64,000 nucleotides of DNA from Aquimarina sp042434915 (GCF_042434915.1 NZ_CP170198.1:3038001-3102000); one strand, 5' to 3'. Shown: positions 12,001-18,594, numbered from the stretch's first letter. The notes: a model not told the origin generated them from the sequence alone. A program made the numbers and translations.

Positions 12001-13138
12001 TCCCTACATTAGGCAAGTCAAAAAGATCAATATCAAAACCAAGTGTGTTTTGTGATGCTGGGTTTCTGTTATTTAGATAATTATTATTAAACGATACTGA
12101 ACTATCAAAAAAGTTATTTCTATCATTTGGAGCCCCTAATGTAGTCCCTAATCTTGTAAAACCCCCTAGTGTATTTTGAATTCTTAATTGATCCCCACCT
12201 AAACCTCTATCACCTTCTAAACCTGCGATACCATAACGTGCTCGGACAGGTAAAGTTCCAGGTAAAGTTTGAAAACCAGAATACGTAAAATCGATATCTG
12301 GATTACCACTTCTAATTTGAATAAAACCATCTGCTGATCCTATAAAACGGCTAGGCTCTAGTGGATCCTCATATACAACTACAAGTACCCAACCGCCAGA
12401 AGCTCCAGAAGCTCCAGAGGTGGTTCCTATCGTAGCATTCATATTTGCTACGGTATAAGTTCCCGTAGGTTCTGCGGGATTGATTAAATCCGTAACGTCG
12501 GCATAGCATACATAAGGTACATCATCATTTGCTCTATCGCTAGGGTTTGTAACTGTATTGCGATAGCCATCATAGATCGTTCTAGAAGCAGTTACATCTA
12601 CGTAGCCTCTACCAGGTACTCTAAATTTAATATTTCTAAAATCATTATCTCCTATTTTACGAGCATCTTGCGCTGGTAAGCCTGTAAGTCGTTCATCTCC
12701 ATTGCTATTATTAACATCGTTGGGTGCCGGATTATTCACATTACTATCACCATTTCTAACTAAATAATAGGTGGCTGACCAATATAACGCTGCATACCTA
12801 ATTGTTGAACAGTCTGGTCTTGGGGTCTCAATGTCTGCACTACTTGAACTAAAGGTAGTTGGATCTCCATCGATATCAATATAATCGGAAATACTACCTC
12901 CATTATTAAAATTACCATTATAGGCAGCATTGGGATTATAATTCGTACCTCCTACCCTTCTCAGTCCCACAATAGAATTACCAGACATTACCAAATTACC
13001 GTTAATTCTGGAAAAAGTTCCACTATTCTCGGGCCTTGCTTGTAAGGGTACAAGTTCTTGCGCATATATATTGCTTATGGTACTGGTGAGTAGTAAAAAC
13101 ATCACCAGAACTATCTTTATGGGTACAATTGTTTTCAT
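1..13138 (-). CDS. Giant SprB-like repeat adhesin, start present, C-terminus beyond left edge
   Basis: One uninterrupted minus-strand frame of at least 4379 codons starts at the ATG at 13138 and is still open at base 1. I checked the frame at several points along it. Residues 1-26 form a signal peptide ending in IYA. Residues 27 to about 420 are a beta-rich head. A DUF11-like domain (ELGDEIFYDLEIQNTGNEDL) follows at about 422-547. A Cys-containing region spans about 580-785. From about residue 790 there are roughly 38 SprB-type repeats of about 90 residues, each with phrases such as GxYxVxVxDxxGC. The family, which includes SprB of Flavobacterium johnsoniae, is exported by the type IX system and moved along the cell surface as a gliding adhesin. 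It is the last visible gene of an operon with the PorP/SprF-like gene, 55 bp upstream. The SprB-like role is inferred. The sorting signal, normally C-terminal, is not visible. Confidence 0.85.
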   Translation of the reverse strand, partial: MKTIVPIKIVLVMFLLLTSTISNIYAQELVPLQARPENSGTFSRINGNLVMSGNSIVGLRRVGGTNYNPNAAYNGNFNNGGSISDYIDIDGDPTTFSSSSADIETPRPDCSTIRYAALYWSATYYLVRNGDSNVNNPAPNDVNNSNGDERLTGLPAQDARKIGDNDFRNIKFRVPGRGYVDVTASRTIYDGYRNTVTNPSDRANDDVPYVCYADVTDLINPAEPTGTYTVANMNATIGTTSGASGASGGWVLVVVYEDPLEPSRFIGSADGFIQIRSGNPDIDFTYSGFQTLPGTLPVRARYGIAGLEGDRGLGGDQLRIQNTLGGFTRLGTTLGAPNDRNNFFDSSVSFNNNYLNNRNPASQNTLGFDIDLFDLPNVGNILLGNNQTDATFRLRTVQDTYRVFLNTFAVDIIEPKLQIVKKVYATDGITDITNGTVELGDEIFYDLEIQNTGNEDLVDGSITIRDILPANTDLVSVQDATLPPGVTYTIPSPGIIDFNIPADLVEAGFNGLPGDLPIYIRFRARLVNSCEELRDACSNTIQNIALATFTGVDSGVTATNNSSSIIGACGNSDGEATNFLVNVPACSTNVLACTADLRLEAGAGYDRYTWSGPGISPPIVTTVNFLDVPIPQTGTYSVVKEDTDPSDGTCMTLTEEYEVESFSDITNPILDYVNGTTITTENCSGIEIPQISLCGNQTLLLESNFSSSGFRNISWQRLAPSGSCVSDPNDPCSLLSGSCTGANWVEEPGGNATSFTVDTAGDYRILAEFDGGCFIPFYFSVFKNDYQPVLDMTPIECGNDGSVTVTNVPNSNYAFSLTSGGPYSNTTGVFAISTPGDVTVYGIDTTFPGGCEYTATINVPEINPTYSVTAFDPTCVNNDNGTGSGSILIAVTGGSPEYEYTISAPSLSTPIIIPNSGANNGNYRQDGLLPDTYTVEVISNRPNQAPNCIYNETVTINPAPDFRAEVVLIAPETCESGAIVEVNVLAGSGNYLFDDGTGNYSTNNQFEIPSPADPSATYTFYVSDENIPSGVPACIIEASISNIDTYEPIVIDNVTVTNPTCPGDTGQVRVEVSPAVSGRTYTYELLQRANATDTVPTQIDVITSPLRDITFTNIPDGDLYVARVSHENTTPPGTTPPTICPVEWSPDFSILSPVGASITASITQEYRCDAAGTGVQTATITVAPLLGAGYSYSIDGVDYTNTSGVFTGLTDGTYTVYARDASTISCPVASLPMVVDPLQEVSSLNFSQTALQCPALTSSVTVSATGTNGATSFEYRIAAPAGEATTFATTDTYTLSVGTYTFEARTTIDGCVYSDTVTIDAIDNIAVNGAATAEPTCNGDTDGALSFTVSDIDLSTNTYEYTVSGGTITTPTTVTGQNTTPITVTGLGAGTYTILVRDEATNCNNTDTVTITEPTVLGFTLVSDAADCGNNTGSITVTASGGRGGYQYELRDAAEALPAIVPYQNSNTFTNLAPGTYTIFVRDTNDPTTACETPSQTITIDQTQLPTLAAITGGDACYDTTDLASQWITITPGTTPTGPFTYSLNGGAPQPVDFANPAGLPPNSFEIPNLNPGSYTVTVQNTASTCSSAPISFNIAPQLTITAALTKEITCAPTEDATITFSTTGGNGGNIIAIIRDGAVVDAAYTGGSPFATNVAGTYEIRVTDSQNCTVTSTPIVLDPYTPITATATATDPECPTGTGAILVTVTAGSGPFTYVLDGTTTVGPVAATSNNFTAVAIGAHSIEVSDQYGCAVTVNATITAPLALTADINITRDYSCDAAGTGIIFGEIRVTNPANGNGSYEYSIDGVTFTNTTGIFDNLTDGTYTLYIRDTDTNGCPVNLGDLTIDPLQEVTDIAFVETQIQCPALTTDLTLTATGTNGASSFEYRIAAPAGDATSFATTDTYTLTAGTYTFESRTTTDGCVYSESYTIDPIDQIVVNATVTAEPTCNADTNGALSFSVTNLGTNDYTYTVTDGAAIIVASGGPIATTPTPVTGLGVGTYTVEVTDATTNCTDTDTVTITEPAAITVSATSADANCGDSTGAVIATASGGRGSLQYELRDSAGVTIIRGYQSSSFFAALAAGDYTVFVRDASLPTACETPTGFPITVGTKIAPTIAAVSGGDACYDSTNQASQWITITPGIAAPLGPFTYSLNGNADVAVTFLPGPAPANTFEIPNLTPGTYDVTVTNTDSNCSTAITTFTIEPQVRITASLTKDLDCTASPDAVIDITTADGNGTRTIEVSSDGGTTYTATTSPFTTITAGNYQFRVTDSEGCTAESSSITVTDNPEPVATAVASDATCNGQADGSVVITIDTTVGTGPYQIDFNGLGYSSQTTYGNLAAGTYNYFVRDAKNCINSPAFTITVNQPDPVVIGTENNVDITCSATGNVLGRIDLSNITGGTPPYTYSLLNLDNSLATTTTAQPIGPTTDDFVIFNDLDFGDYKVRVEDANNCIYEFTYNIATPAIFTIATSTTATCSNGVTADINVSGGTGPFLIREYPSGVPGNLNGLPVSSGVPERNHRFTNIPFDTAFTYEIIDTSTGCTDIQSIAPVSSPSPMNLAVTEDNVSCTSVADGSIIYNIDSYQGNELTYEIYRTSDLFTNINGSVTFGNGNPETVGATANGTISGFGPGEYLLRVIESDISVADPCNSSIVFTITEPTPLAIVETSNTIGNCNSFSQVVVNGQGGTPPYRYAAVIDGAAAPAPASYDTNNVLALDQSVGLDWDVYILDANDCEVLPPLDVTITEIVDPAFTLVPTFVDDPCTFDNNYTFTVNATGTGQLEYGIDDGDTGTADTPVFVADTPNDGSFVYTVNAPGTYTLTVRDPNGCFDTASITVFEELRFDADFTTEPTCRNADGVITVSNITGGSDYVANPGNFIFVLVDNGTNALVAGPQASDVFTGIAAGDYRVEVTDSAIAPVPGCTATVNVSRSVPVDPIITGTSEDVSCFGASDGSITIELDPSTSGDTPYSYEIFQGAGVIAPSQASPVFTGLFSAGTYQMVVTSGRGCVSTSVDIVVGSPTLLTATTSQSSYTCAPDNSEIFPDITVTIENGTPPYTITYTTPSITVNNQTVTDADGSTAGVQYIIDADEAGNYDITVNDSNGCPVVVPTETVDPFPIMTNPLVTRDASATNGGVISCDNPEGVIVSIDRITGNTAGYQFDLLPLGTDTQVVAEDASGTTSSATFDLASPGSYTFRITDLQTGCSIDTAPYIVAPFDTIDAIATEVTSVLCAGDSTGEINLEITGYTGTYNYTVTNTGTSTVEASGTGDTSVTNPLLITGLSSGTFVVDVEALDSPFCDEASNTVTIAQPTPLTLALLSASTPNCNDLLSHIVMEASGGVAPYSFAFVAGALPQPDPATYPETNTFDLDPATSLNWVIFVEDANSCVERLEITIPDVTPNPILDTPLPQFVDDPCTFDNNYTFTVTATGFGTLSYQLDSDIAVVGNIDNNTHEFTVTTAGTYQVTVYDANGCPSNQETITVYDEVLFDADFTTEPTCRNADGEITVSNITGGSDFATNPGNFSFTLVDNVTNAVVAGPQGTLVFPGIAAGDYRVEVIDSAIAPAPGCTATFTVSRAIPVDPIADAPIIEDVSCNGESDGVIAIVLNAASVDNPYTYELFVYDPSPTATGVSVAGPQTDDRTFTGLAAGDYEVIITSNLGCTTTVEPITVSEPVVLDATTLASNYTCDTSNNDNFPDITVDITGGTAPYRISYNGPTGTFTNIAVTGAQHIVDADIDGAYDFTIVDANGCLATVSQTVAPFPIMTNPRATLVTRMDCITNIEVVTIEIDGGTPGGDFLFEVTNGPAAVTSQTITATGTTTAATFNLPAVGNYNFTITDQTTTCSIPVSYRVDEFDTIDVVASQETPESCFGDADGTIRIVITGYTGAYSYRVLDGTGTAVATGTGDTTTDANPNILPQTFALGSYTVEITETASPLCVEVSNTVQIGGPLAPFVLSINAINDQEFCDPAANGGFTASVTGRQGTVTYTISPVPPSSTHDGNGRFEGLPAGTYTVTATDDNGTFSCTATNTFEVLPPADDVALALAGTDVTCFGSVDGQIVATATGSNGPFRYSIRAGGGTESAPQTSNTFENLRPNVVYTITAYDELSCSATATETLIEPAEVTVDVTSGPLLNCGDTTGTFTVSGTTSAGGGITTFYVINQSGVISSQANGNFTLPEGSYQFYVEDANGCESQRSNAFVVAPIEEINITLSATQILLSCAGETNGRINADVTGGLGDYTFNLIVITGSGSNQGPQAQSLFTGLSAGRYRYTVSSDRGCETSEDFEITEPSQLVADVVETDVQCSGEDDGQIRITVTSGTGTPPYSFAISTNPGTFIRDADDSLPNEHTFTDLGPGIYDVYIQDANGCSSVEQRTINEPN
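1304..5165 (-). repeat. Tandem super-repeat, period 1935 bp (two copies)
   Basis: Within the giant adhesin gene a block of about seven SprB-like repeats is present twice in tandem. The anchor GATCCTCCTGTGATATTGCT occurs at 2601 and again at 4536, exactly 1935 bp (645 codons) apart. Neighbouring stretches match at about the same offset (for example 2398 with 4332) with small indels. Outer limits are approximate. The copies have diverged, so the duplication is not very recent. Confidence 0.8.
6275..9690 (-). repeat. Second tandem super-repeat, period about 1.83 kb
   Basis: A different block of about seven repeats is also duplicated. The anchor GTAATCCATTGACTTGC lies at 6729 and 8553 (1824 bp, 608 codons). 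Farther along, matching stretches are 1833 bp apart (7371 with 9204), so a three-codon indel separates the copies. Limits are approximate. Confidence 0.75.
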
Positions 13139-13193
13139 AAGCTGTGTGTTAAATTAGTTATTTTGGGGCATCGACTTATCATTGGGGCTGCCG

Positions 13194-16100
13194 TTATTGT
13201 ATTCTTAATATATATAAATCACCATCATATTTATTTCCAACATTTGAGAACAGACCTTGCTTAGCATCGTCTAGGTTGTCATAACGTTTTAAATATACAT
13301 AGATGTAATTGTCCTTAGGGTTTCTAAAATATTGTGGCTCTAATCCTTGTGATCTCAACTTCTCCATACCACGTTCAAAATAATTTTCTCTTTTAAAAAT
13401 ATTAGTAATTAAATAATATCCATTCTTTACATTATGTCCTCCGATATAAGATAACGTTTCAGAAAGTACTGTATCATCCTGCACTGTTTCTTGGATCGTA
13501 CGTGTTTCTTGTAATAAACGTTTAAAGGAAGCAACTCTACTTTTTGCTATTTGTAACACCCACATTTCTCCAAAAAACTTATTATCCATATTACTGAAAT
13601 ACTTCTCTGAAGCTTCTTCTTTGGTCCTGAAACTGGCAATAGAAACATACTGCAGATCATTTTCTGGATTTAAAATTATTTGTGCATCATCAAATCCTAT
13701 AGCGTTAAGTCCTTCTTTAAATTTTTCGGCATATTCTCCACCTTTAAATACGTTTCCAATCAAATAGTATCCTTCTTGATACCCTGGTATATATTTAGTA
13801 GCAAATTGTGCTTCTGGTCGTGATGTTTCAGCAAATTTGATAAACTTGTTTTTTGCAACAAGACGTTTTGAGCTTGTAGGATCTACGTCCCTCTTAGCCT
13901 CATCGGCATCATTATTCATAGAAACTAGAGACTCCAAAAGTTTATTAAAATCTTTCTTGTCTACAGTGGTGCTTGTTGATAAAAGCGAATCTTGTCGTGC
14001 CAATAATTTACGTGTGATACGACTATTATTATCTAATTCTTGTTTAATTTCTTTAATATCCTCTGGAACCTCTTCTTCCTCTTCTGCCAATCGAGCAGCT
14101 TCGGCAGCTTCAGCAGCTTCTCGTTGACGGGCTTCTTCTGCCAATCGAGCAGCTTCGGCAGCTTCAGCAGCTTCTCGTTGACGGGCTTCTTCTGCTAATC
14201 GAGCAGCTTCGGCAGCTTCAGCAGCTTCTCGTTGACGAGCTTCTTCTGCTAATCGAGCAGCTTCAGCAGCTTCTCGTTGACGGGCTTCTTCTGCCAATCG
14301 AGCAGCTTCGGCAGCTTCAGCAGCTTCTCGTTGACGGGCTTCTTCTGCTAATCGAGCGGCTTCCGCTTCTTCTTCGATTCTTTTCTGCTCGGCAACTTCA
14401 CGCTCTAATTTACGCTGTGCTGCTACTCGCTCTTCTTCCGCTTTTTGCTCGGCAACCTCACGCTCTAACCTACGCTGTGTAGCAATACGCTCTTCTTCTG
14501 CTTTTTGCTCGGCAACTTCACGCTCTAACCTACGTTGTGTAGCAATACGCTCTTCTTCTGCTTTTTGCTCGGCAACCTCACGCTCTAACCTACGTTGTGT
14601 AGCAACACGCTCTTCTTCTGCTTTTTGCTCGGCAACCTCGCGCTCTAATCTACGTTGTGTAGCAATACGCTCTTCTTCTGCTTTTTGCTCGGCAACCTCG
14701 CGTTCTAACCTACGCTGTGTAGCAGCTCTTTCGGTTTCATTTTGTTGTTCGGCGGTTTCTCTTTCTAGACGTTGTCTTGCAGCGATCGCTTCGGCCTCGG
14801 CTTCTTGTTTTGCGGCTTCAGCTTCTCTTGCTGCCTCTTCTTTTGCAATTTGCTCATCTTCAATTTCTTGTTGCGTCATTTCAGATTCCAACTTACTTCT
14901 CGACGCCAATCGCTCTTGCTCTTCTTGTTCTGCTGTTTCTCTCTCTAACCTACTTTGTCTTGCTAAACGTTCTTCTTCCTCGGCAGTTTCTCTTTCTAAC
15001 CTACTTTGTCTTGCTAGACGTTCTTCTTCTTCAGCTCTTCTGTTAAGTAATTCGACTTCTTCTTCACGCTGTAATTCTAGTTCTCTTGCCTTACGCGCCT
15101 CTTCTTCTTTATTTTCTTCGATAGAACGCTCTAAACGTGTCATAGCACGTTCTGCTTCTGTAATTTCACGCGTACTACCTCCACCCTCTTGAAGTTCTCT
15201 GATCAACTTATTTTGTTGTAAGATTTCCTTTTTAAGTCGCTTAATTTCAGAATCTCTAGCTTGAAATGCTTTGTCTGAAGTTGCACGTCTGCTTCGGCTT
15301 GTTTTACGTCTTCGATCTTCCTGAAAATTATATGCTAAAGTTACCTCATGGGTTGCTCCAAAATTACTTGTGTCTCCAAACCCTGTTTCATAAGAATATC
15401 CAACTGAAACATTGGGTGTAATATTTGCACCGACACCTACAGAAGCACCATAAAAACTATTGTATCCTGCCTGTGCCCAACCTAAACTAGGTAATTCTAA
15501 AATTGCGTTACCTCCATATCTTAAATCGGCCTCGGCTAACATATTGGCATACACCATTCCTCTTATGAGTTTATCTGATCTTCTTTCTAAACTATGCGTA
15601 TACATAACATGTCCTGTAAAACCCATGTTATCGGTTATCACCTCACTTGCAGTAATATTATACGCTACCAAATTTCCTACTGCAACACCTACATCAAATT
15701 GTTCGTAATTAAAATTTACCCCTGGTGATAATAAGAAGACCGAACTTTTTTCATAATTAAGAATTAGGGGGTCGTTAACTTGTAAACCATTATTTTGAGT
15801 AAAACCATCATCTATAGTGGCTGCATCTAGATTGGATTTGATAGCACTTTGTGAAAAGCCTAAATTTAATCCAAATGTAAAATTCATATCTCTACCAAAC
15901 TCTAGATTGTATGCGTAATTGGCTACACCTCCAAAATAACGATACACTCCTTCATTTTGTTGATGTAATCCTATGCTTACTCCAGTTTTTTCGTCGAAAT
16001 TACTGGTATAATTGATCAAAAATGTTTGTGGGTTATCGTTAAATGAAGACCATTGTATTCTGTTATAAATATTAATTGACTTCTTTGTTTCTCTAACTAA

Positions 16101-16259
16101 TGAAAATGTTGGGTTAAAATAAAATCGATTGTACCTCACTAAATTATGTGTAGGAATATCTGAAGGAAGCTTTCCATAAATGGTCGCGCTTTCTTCTTGT
16201 CCCTTCGCTAGTTGAAGGGAAATGCAACATATGCTTACTAAAAACAGCTTTTTAATCAT
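13194..16259 (-). CDS. PorP/SprF-like outer-membrane protein fused to a long coiled coil and two SPOR-type repeats
   Basis: The 1021-aa product has a signal peptide (about residues 1-20, ending LAKG). A PorP/SprF-family domain of about 290 residues follows (NRFYFNPTFSLV, later GFGDTSNFGATHEVTLAYNF), a beta-barrel family linked to type IX secretion and gliding. Residues about 325-740 are almost entirely charged helix: heptad-like sequence, then six 20-residue units (QRRLEREVAEQKAEEER type, about 507-627), then six 18-residue units (EAARLAEEARQREAAEAA type, about 627-725). The C-terminus holds two related SPOR-like modules (about 830-915 and 935-1021; GYYLIGNVFKGGEYAEKF and GYYLITNIFKRENYFERG). 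SPOR domains bind glycan strands of peptidoglycan. In F. johnsoniae, sprF follows sprB and helps export SprB; here the related gene precedes the adhesin. A usual SprF is only about 300-350 residues. The tethering role is inferred. Confidence 0.85.
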   Translation of the reverse strand: MIKKLFLVSICCISLQLAKGQEESATIYGKLPSDIPTHNLVRYNRFYFNPTFSLVRETKKSINIYNRIQWSSFNDNPQTFLINYTSNFDEKTGVSIGLHQQNEGVYRYFGGVANYAYNLEFGRDMNFTFGLNLGFSQSAIKSNLDAATIDDGFTQNNGLQVNDPLILNYEKSSVFLLSPGVNFNYEQFDVGVAVGNLVAYNITASEVITDNMGFTGHVMYTHSLERRSDKLIRGMVYANMLAEADLRYGGNAILELPSLGWAQAGYNSFYGASVGVGANITPNVSVGYSYETGFGDTSNFGATHEVTLAYNFQEDRRRKTSRSRRATSDKAFQARDSEIKRLKKEILQQNKLIRELQEGGGSTREITEAERAMTRLERSIEENKEEEARKARELELQREEEVELLNRRAEEEERLARQSRLERETAEEEERLARQSRLERETAEQEEQERLASRSKLESEMTQQEIEDEQIAKEEAAREAEAAKQEAEAEAIAARQRLERETAEQQNETERAATQRRLEREVAEQKAEEERIATQRRLEREVAEQKAEEERVATQRRLEREVAEQKAEEERIATQRRLEREVAEQKAEEERIATQRRLEREVAEQKAEEERVAAQRKLEREVAEQKRIEEEAEAARLAEEARQREAAEAAEAARLAEEARQREAAEAARLAEEARQREAAEAAEAARLAEEARQREAAEAAEAARLAEEARQREAAEAAEAARLAEEEEEVPEDIKEIKQELDNNSRITRKLLARQDSLLSTSTTVDKKDFNKLLESLVSMNNDADEAKRDVDPTSSKRLVAKNKFIKFAETSRPEAQFATKYIPGYQEGYYLIGNVFKGGEYAEKFKEGLNAIGFDDAQIILNPENDLQYVSIASFRTKEEASEKYFSNMDNKFFGEMWVLQIAKSRVASFKRLLQETRTIQETVQDDTVLSETLSYIGGHNVKNGYYLITNIFKRENYFERGMEKLRSQGLEPQYFRNPKDNYIYVYLKRYDNLDDAKQGLFSNVGNKYDGDLYILRIQ
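14086..14370 (-). repeat. 54-bp coding tandem repeat (6 copies)
   Basis: Units start at 14086, 14140, 14194, 14248, 14293 and 14347. The spacing is 54 bp except for one 45-bp unit that lacks three codons. They encode an Ala/Glu/Arg-rich 18-residue helix repeat. Near-identical DNA and a whole-codon length variant fit replication slippage under selection for frame. Confidence 0.9.
14381..14740 (-). repeat. 60-bp coding tandem repeat (about 6 copies)
   Basis: An exact 60-bp period, with only scattered base changes between copies, encodes a 20-residue helix unit rich in Glu, Arg and Gln. It lies immediately N-terminal (in the protein) of the 54-bp array and belongs to the same coiled-coil linker. 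Confidence 0.9.
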
Positions 16260-16262
16260 AAA

Positions 16263-18329
16263 TTATCTCATTACCGTAATTGAACCCTTGCGGATTACGG
16301 AATTGTTTTTTGTAATTATAAAGTAGTACACTCTTTCCTTATTCGACACTGCGGTATCGTTAGGCCAGTCACCATTTCTATAATTATTAGTTTGCAAGGC
16401 CACTTGACCTCTTGAATCATAAATAAGTACCTCTACTTCTGGCGAATCTGTCAATTCGTCTGGAAGGTTCCATGTATCATTAACGCCATCACCATTGGGT
16501 GTTAGCACATTTGGTATATATCCTGAAAGCCCTGCTTGTTCTCTTACAGCAACTATAGGAGTATCTAAACTACAGATTACTGAAGCTATTCTAACGAAAT
16601 AATCACCTTCTTGACTGACGGTGATCTCGTTGGTATTTTCTCCTTCGATTAGTTGTTCTTCTTCGTCCACGACCCTATACCATTCATAGGTGTAGTTTGG
16701 ATCTTGCGGAACGGATAAAACCACCGTTCCCCCGAAGGGTAAATTGTTTGGTGTTATGGTAATTTCTGTTCCCGAATCGACATATTGAACAGAAATTTCA
16801 TTGGATTGTATATTGGTGAACTCTCCCGTTCTTAGGTCTGCATTTAATTGATATATTGATTCTTGATCAGCAGTATCCACGGTTAAAGATGTTTCTGTAT
16901 CTCCTGTTGCAGTACCATTTGATGACCATTCGAAATCAAAAAATGCATATTGCTCTTGTGTAAGTGGCACTCGTAAACCTCCCGAAGTAAGTCCTATCAT
17001 TTCTTGTAAAGAAATATCTACAGTAGACGCATCACAATTGGAGCCTGAATCACCCCCAATTGTACTTTCAAAACCTATAGGTGCAAAAATCTCAGTTCTA
17101 GATTCGATAAGACTATTACAAGCATCATTGGCAGTAATACTCACTCTATATCTCCCAACAAAGGAAGCATCAAAAGTTGAAACTCCATCTGTTAAGGGTC
17201 CTTGTTTTTGCAACGTGGTTTCTACAAACCATTGTACAATACTACCATCGGGAGCATCACTTCTTATTTGTAGCGTTAAGATTTGTGATGGTAATAAAAT
17301 CAAATTTTCTGGTAAGGTTTCTGTGATACTCGAACCGTCGTTAGTCACTTCAATTGGATCGGTAGTTACTGTACAATCTTCACTATACAAAACTTGTAAG
17401 GTATAATTACCGCCAAAATCATTATCTGGTAACGTAATTGTTGAAGAAATTTCTCCCTCGATTGCTGTACCATTTTTAAACCATTGATAATCATAACTCG
17501 TATCGGTCTCACTTGATGTTAAAACCTTTGCATCTTGTGGACAAAACGAAACTGCAGAACCTTCATTTATAGCTACATCGGATACATCGACAATTGAAAC
17601 AATTACTACATTTGAGCTTGCTGTAAATACAGGCTGACAATCACCCAAATCTATCTTTACAGCATATGTACCTTCTTGGGTTATTGTGTAACTAGATTCC
17701 GTTTCGCCAGGTATCTCGTTCAAATCAAAAGAACTATCACCGCTAAACCATTGCCATTTGAAGTCATCTAGATTAAGCTCATTGCCGTCATTATCAAGAA
17801 CTACTGGAGTTAAAGTTCTAGAAATGCTTGTAGTATTACAAAGAATAATAGGTTTTCTGTCGTTTAATCGTATGCTCTCTATTTCGCTTCCATCAAAATA
17901 ATGTATTACAATCTCTTGGGATTCTGAACTTATGATATCATCATTTGTAGAAGTTCTTATACGTAAGCGGTAAGTATCGCTGCTTAAAGAATCGTCCATT
18001 AAAAAATCTTCAAACCGTATGGTACCGCCACCACTTCCGTTTGGTCCATTGACACGTGCGAGTTCTATGACTTCACTCGAATTACCAAAAGTGCCATCGG
18101 GGGCAGATACTTCTAGAATAAATTGATTAGTACCATCCAGTGCAGGACCACTCGATATGCTTGCTATAACCGTAAAAATATCGTTACCTGGGCTTGCACA
18201 AATTTGAGTAGCACCGCTTTCAAACGCGGGAGCAGAGATTGCTCTATTTGCTTGGGCAACTAGCTCATGAGAAGAAATGAGAAGTACTGCCAAGAGGAGT
18301 AGGTACGTTAGGTTAAGCTTATTATTCAT
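16263..18329 (-). CDS. Secreted Ig-like protein with type B T9SS sorting domain (gliding motility-associated C-terminal domain)
   Basis: The 688-aa product starts with a signal peptide (residues 1 to about 26, LISSHELVAQ). The middle holds several Ig/PKD-like beta modules, each with a paired Cys and phrases such as YDYQWFKNGT and YTYEWYRVVDEE. Residues about 603-688 are a clear type B sorting domain: IPNVLTPNGDGVNDTW, then IYDSRGQ, then YYFIITKNN and a final strand ending VMR. This domain directs export by the type IX system to the cell surface. The stop lies 3 bp before the next gene's start (16259), so the two are surely co-transcribed, and the giant adhesin follows 55 bp further. Co-transcription suggests a surface partner or assembly factor for the adhesin; this is inference. 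Confidence 0.88.
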   Translation of the reverse strand: MNNKLNLTYLLLLAVLLISSHELVAQANRAISAPAFESGATQICASPGNDIFTVIASISSGPALDGTNQFILEVSAPDGTFGNSSEVIELARVNGPNGSGGGTIRFEDFLMDDSLSSDTYRLRIRTSTNDDIISSESQEIVIHYFDGSEIESIRLNDRKPIILCNTTSISRTLTPVVLDNDGNELNLDDFKWQWFSGDSSFDLNEIPGETESSYTITQEGTYAVKIDLGDCQPVFTASSNVVIVSIVDVSDVAINEGSAVSFCPQDAKVLTSSETDTSYDYQWFKNGTAIEGEISSTITLPDNDFGGNYTLQVLYSEDCTVTTDPIEVTNDGSSITETLPENLILLPSQILTLQIRSDAPDGSIVQWFVETTLQKQGPLTDGVSTFDASFVGRYRVSITANDACNSLIESRTEIFAPIGFESTIGGDSGSNCDASTVDISLQEMIGLTSGGLRVPLTQEQYAFFDFEWSSNGTATGDTETSLTVDTADQESIYQLNADLRTGEFTNIQSNEISVQYVDSGTEITITPNNLPFGGTVVLSVPQDPNYTYEWYRVVDEEEQLIEGENTNEITVSQEGDYFVRIASVICSLDTPIVAVREQAGLSGYIPNVLTPNGDGVNDTWNLPDELTDSPEVEVLIYDSRGQVALQTNNYRNGDWPNDTAVSNKERVYYFIITKNNSVIRKGSITVMR

Positions 18330-18489
18330 AATTCACACTTAAATTAGGGTGAAAAACAGCACATTAGCATTGCGATTTGGGACGCATGTTAATAATATTG
18401 TTAATATAATTATAGTAAAAACATAAAATTATAAATAATATTATTACAGCAAACGTTTATTTTACTTTTTTTTGTAATAATATTCTTAC

Positions 18490-18594
18490 CTAATGGTATA
18501 AGTATATCATAGACAAGTCAATACCAGTTATACAAATTTTCTAATAACTGTCAATACACTGTATTACAGATAAGTACACACAGTATACCATTAG
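18490..18594. repeat. Nested inverted repeats upstream of the adhesin operon
   Basis: An 11-bp arm, CTAATGGTATA (18490-18500), is perfectly complementary to TATACCATTAG (18584-18594), with 83 bp between. Nested inside is CAGTTAT (18525-18531) with ATAACTG (18544-18550). The arrangement could form a branched RNA in the leader or a paired operator. No known riboswitch was recognised. Confidence 0.45.

Noticed and set aside
1..13138. Many short plus-strand frames inside the first 13 kb
   Set aside because: They lie antisense to one continuous repeat-protein frame that is open throughout; their sequences are low-complexity mirror images of the repeats.
14086..14740. Direct repeats resembling a CRISPR array
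   Set aside because: Periods of 54 and 60 bp have no spacer-repeat alternation, are in frame with the coding sequence and encode a helix.
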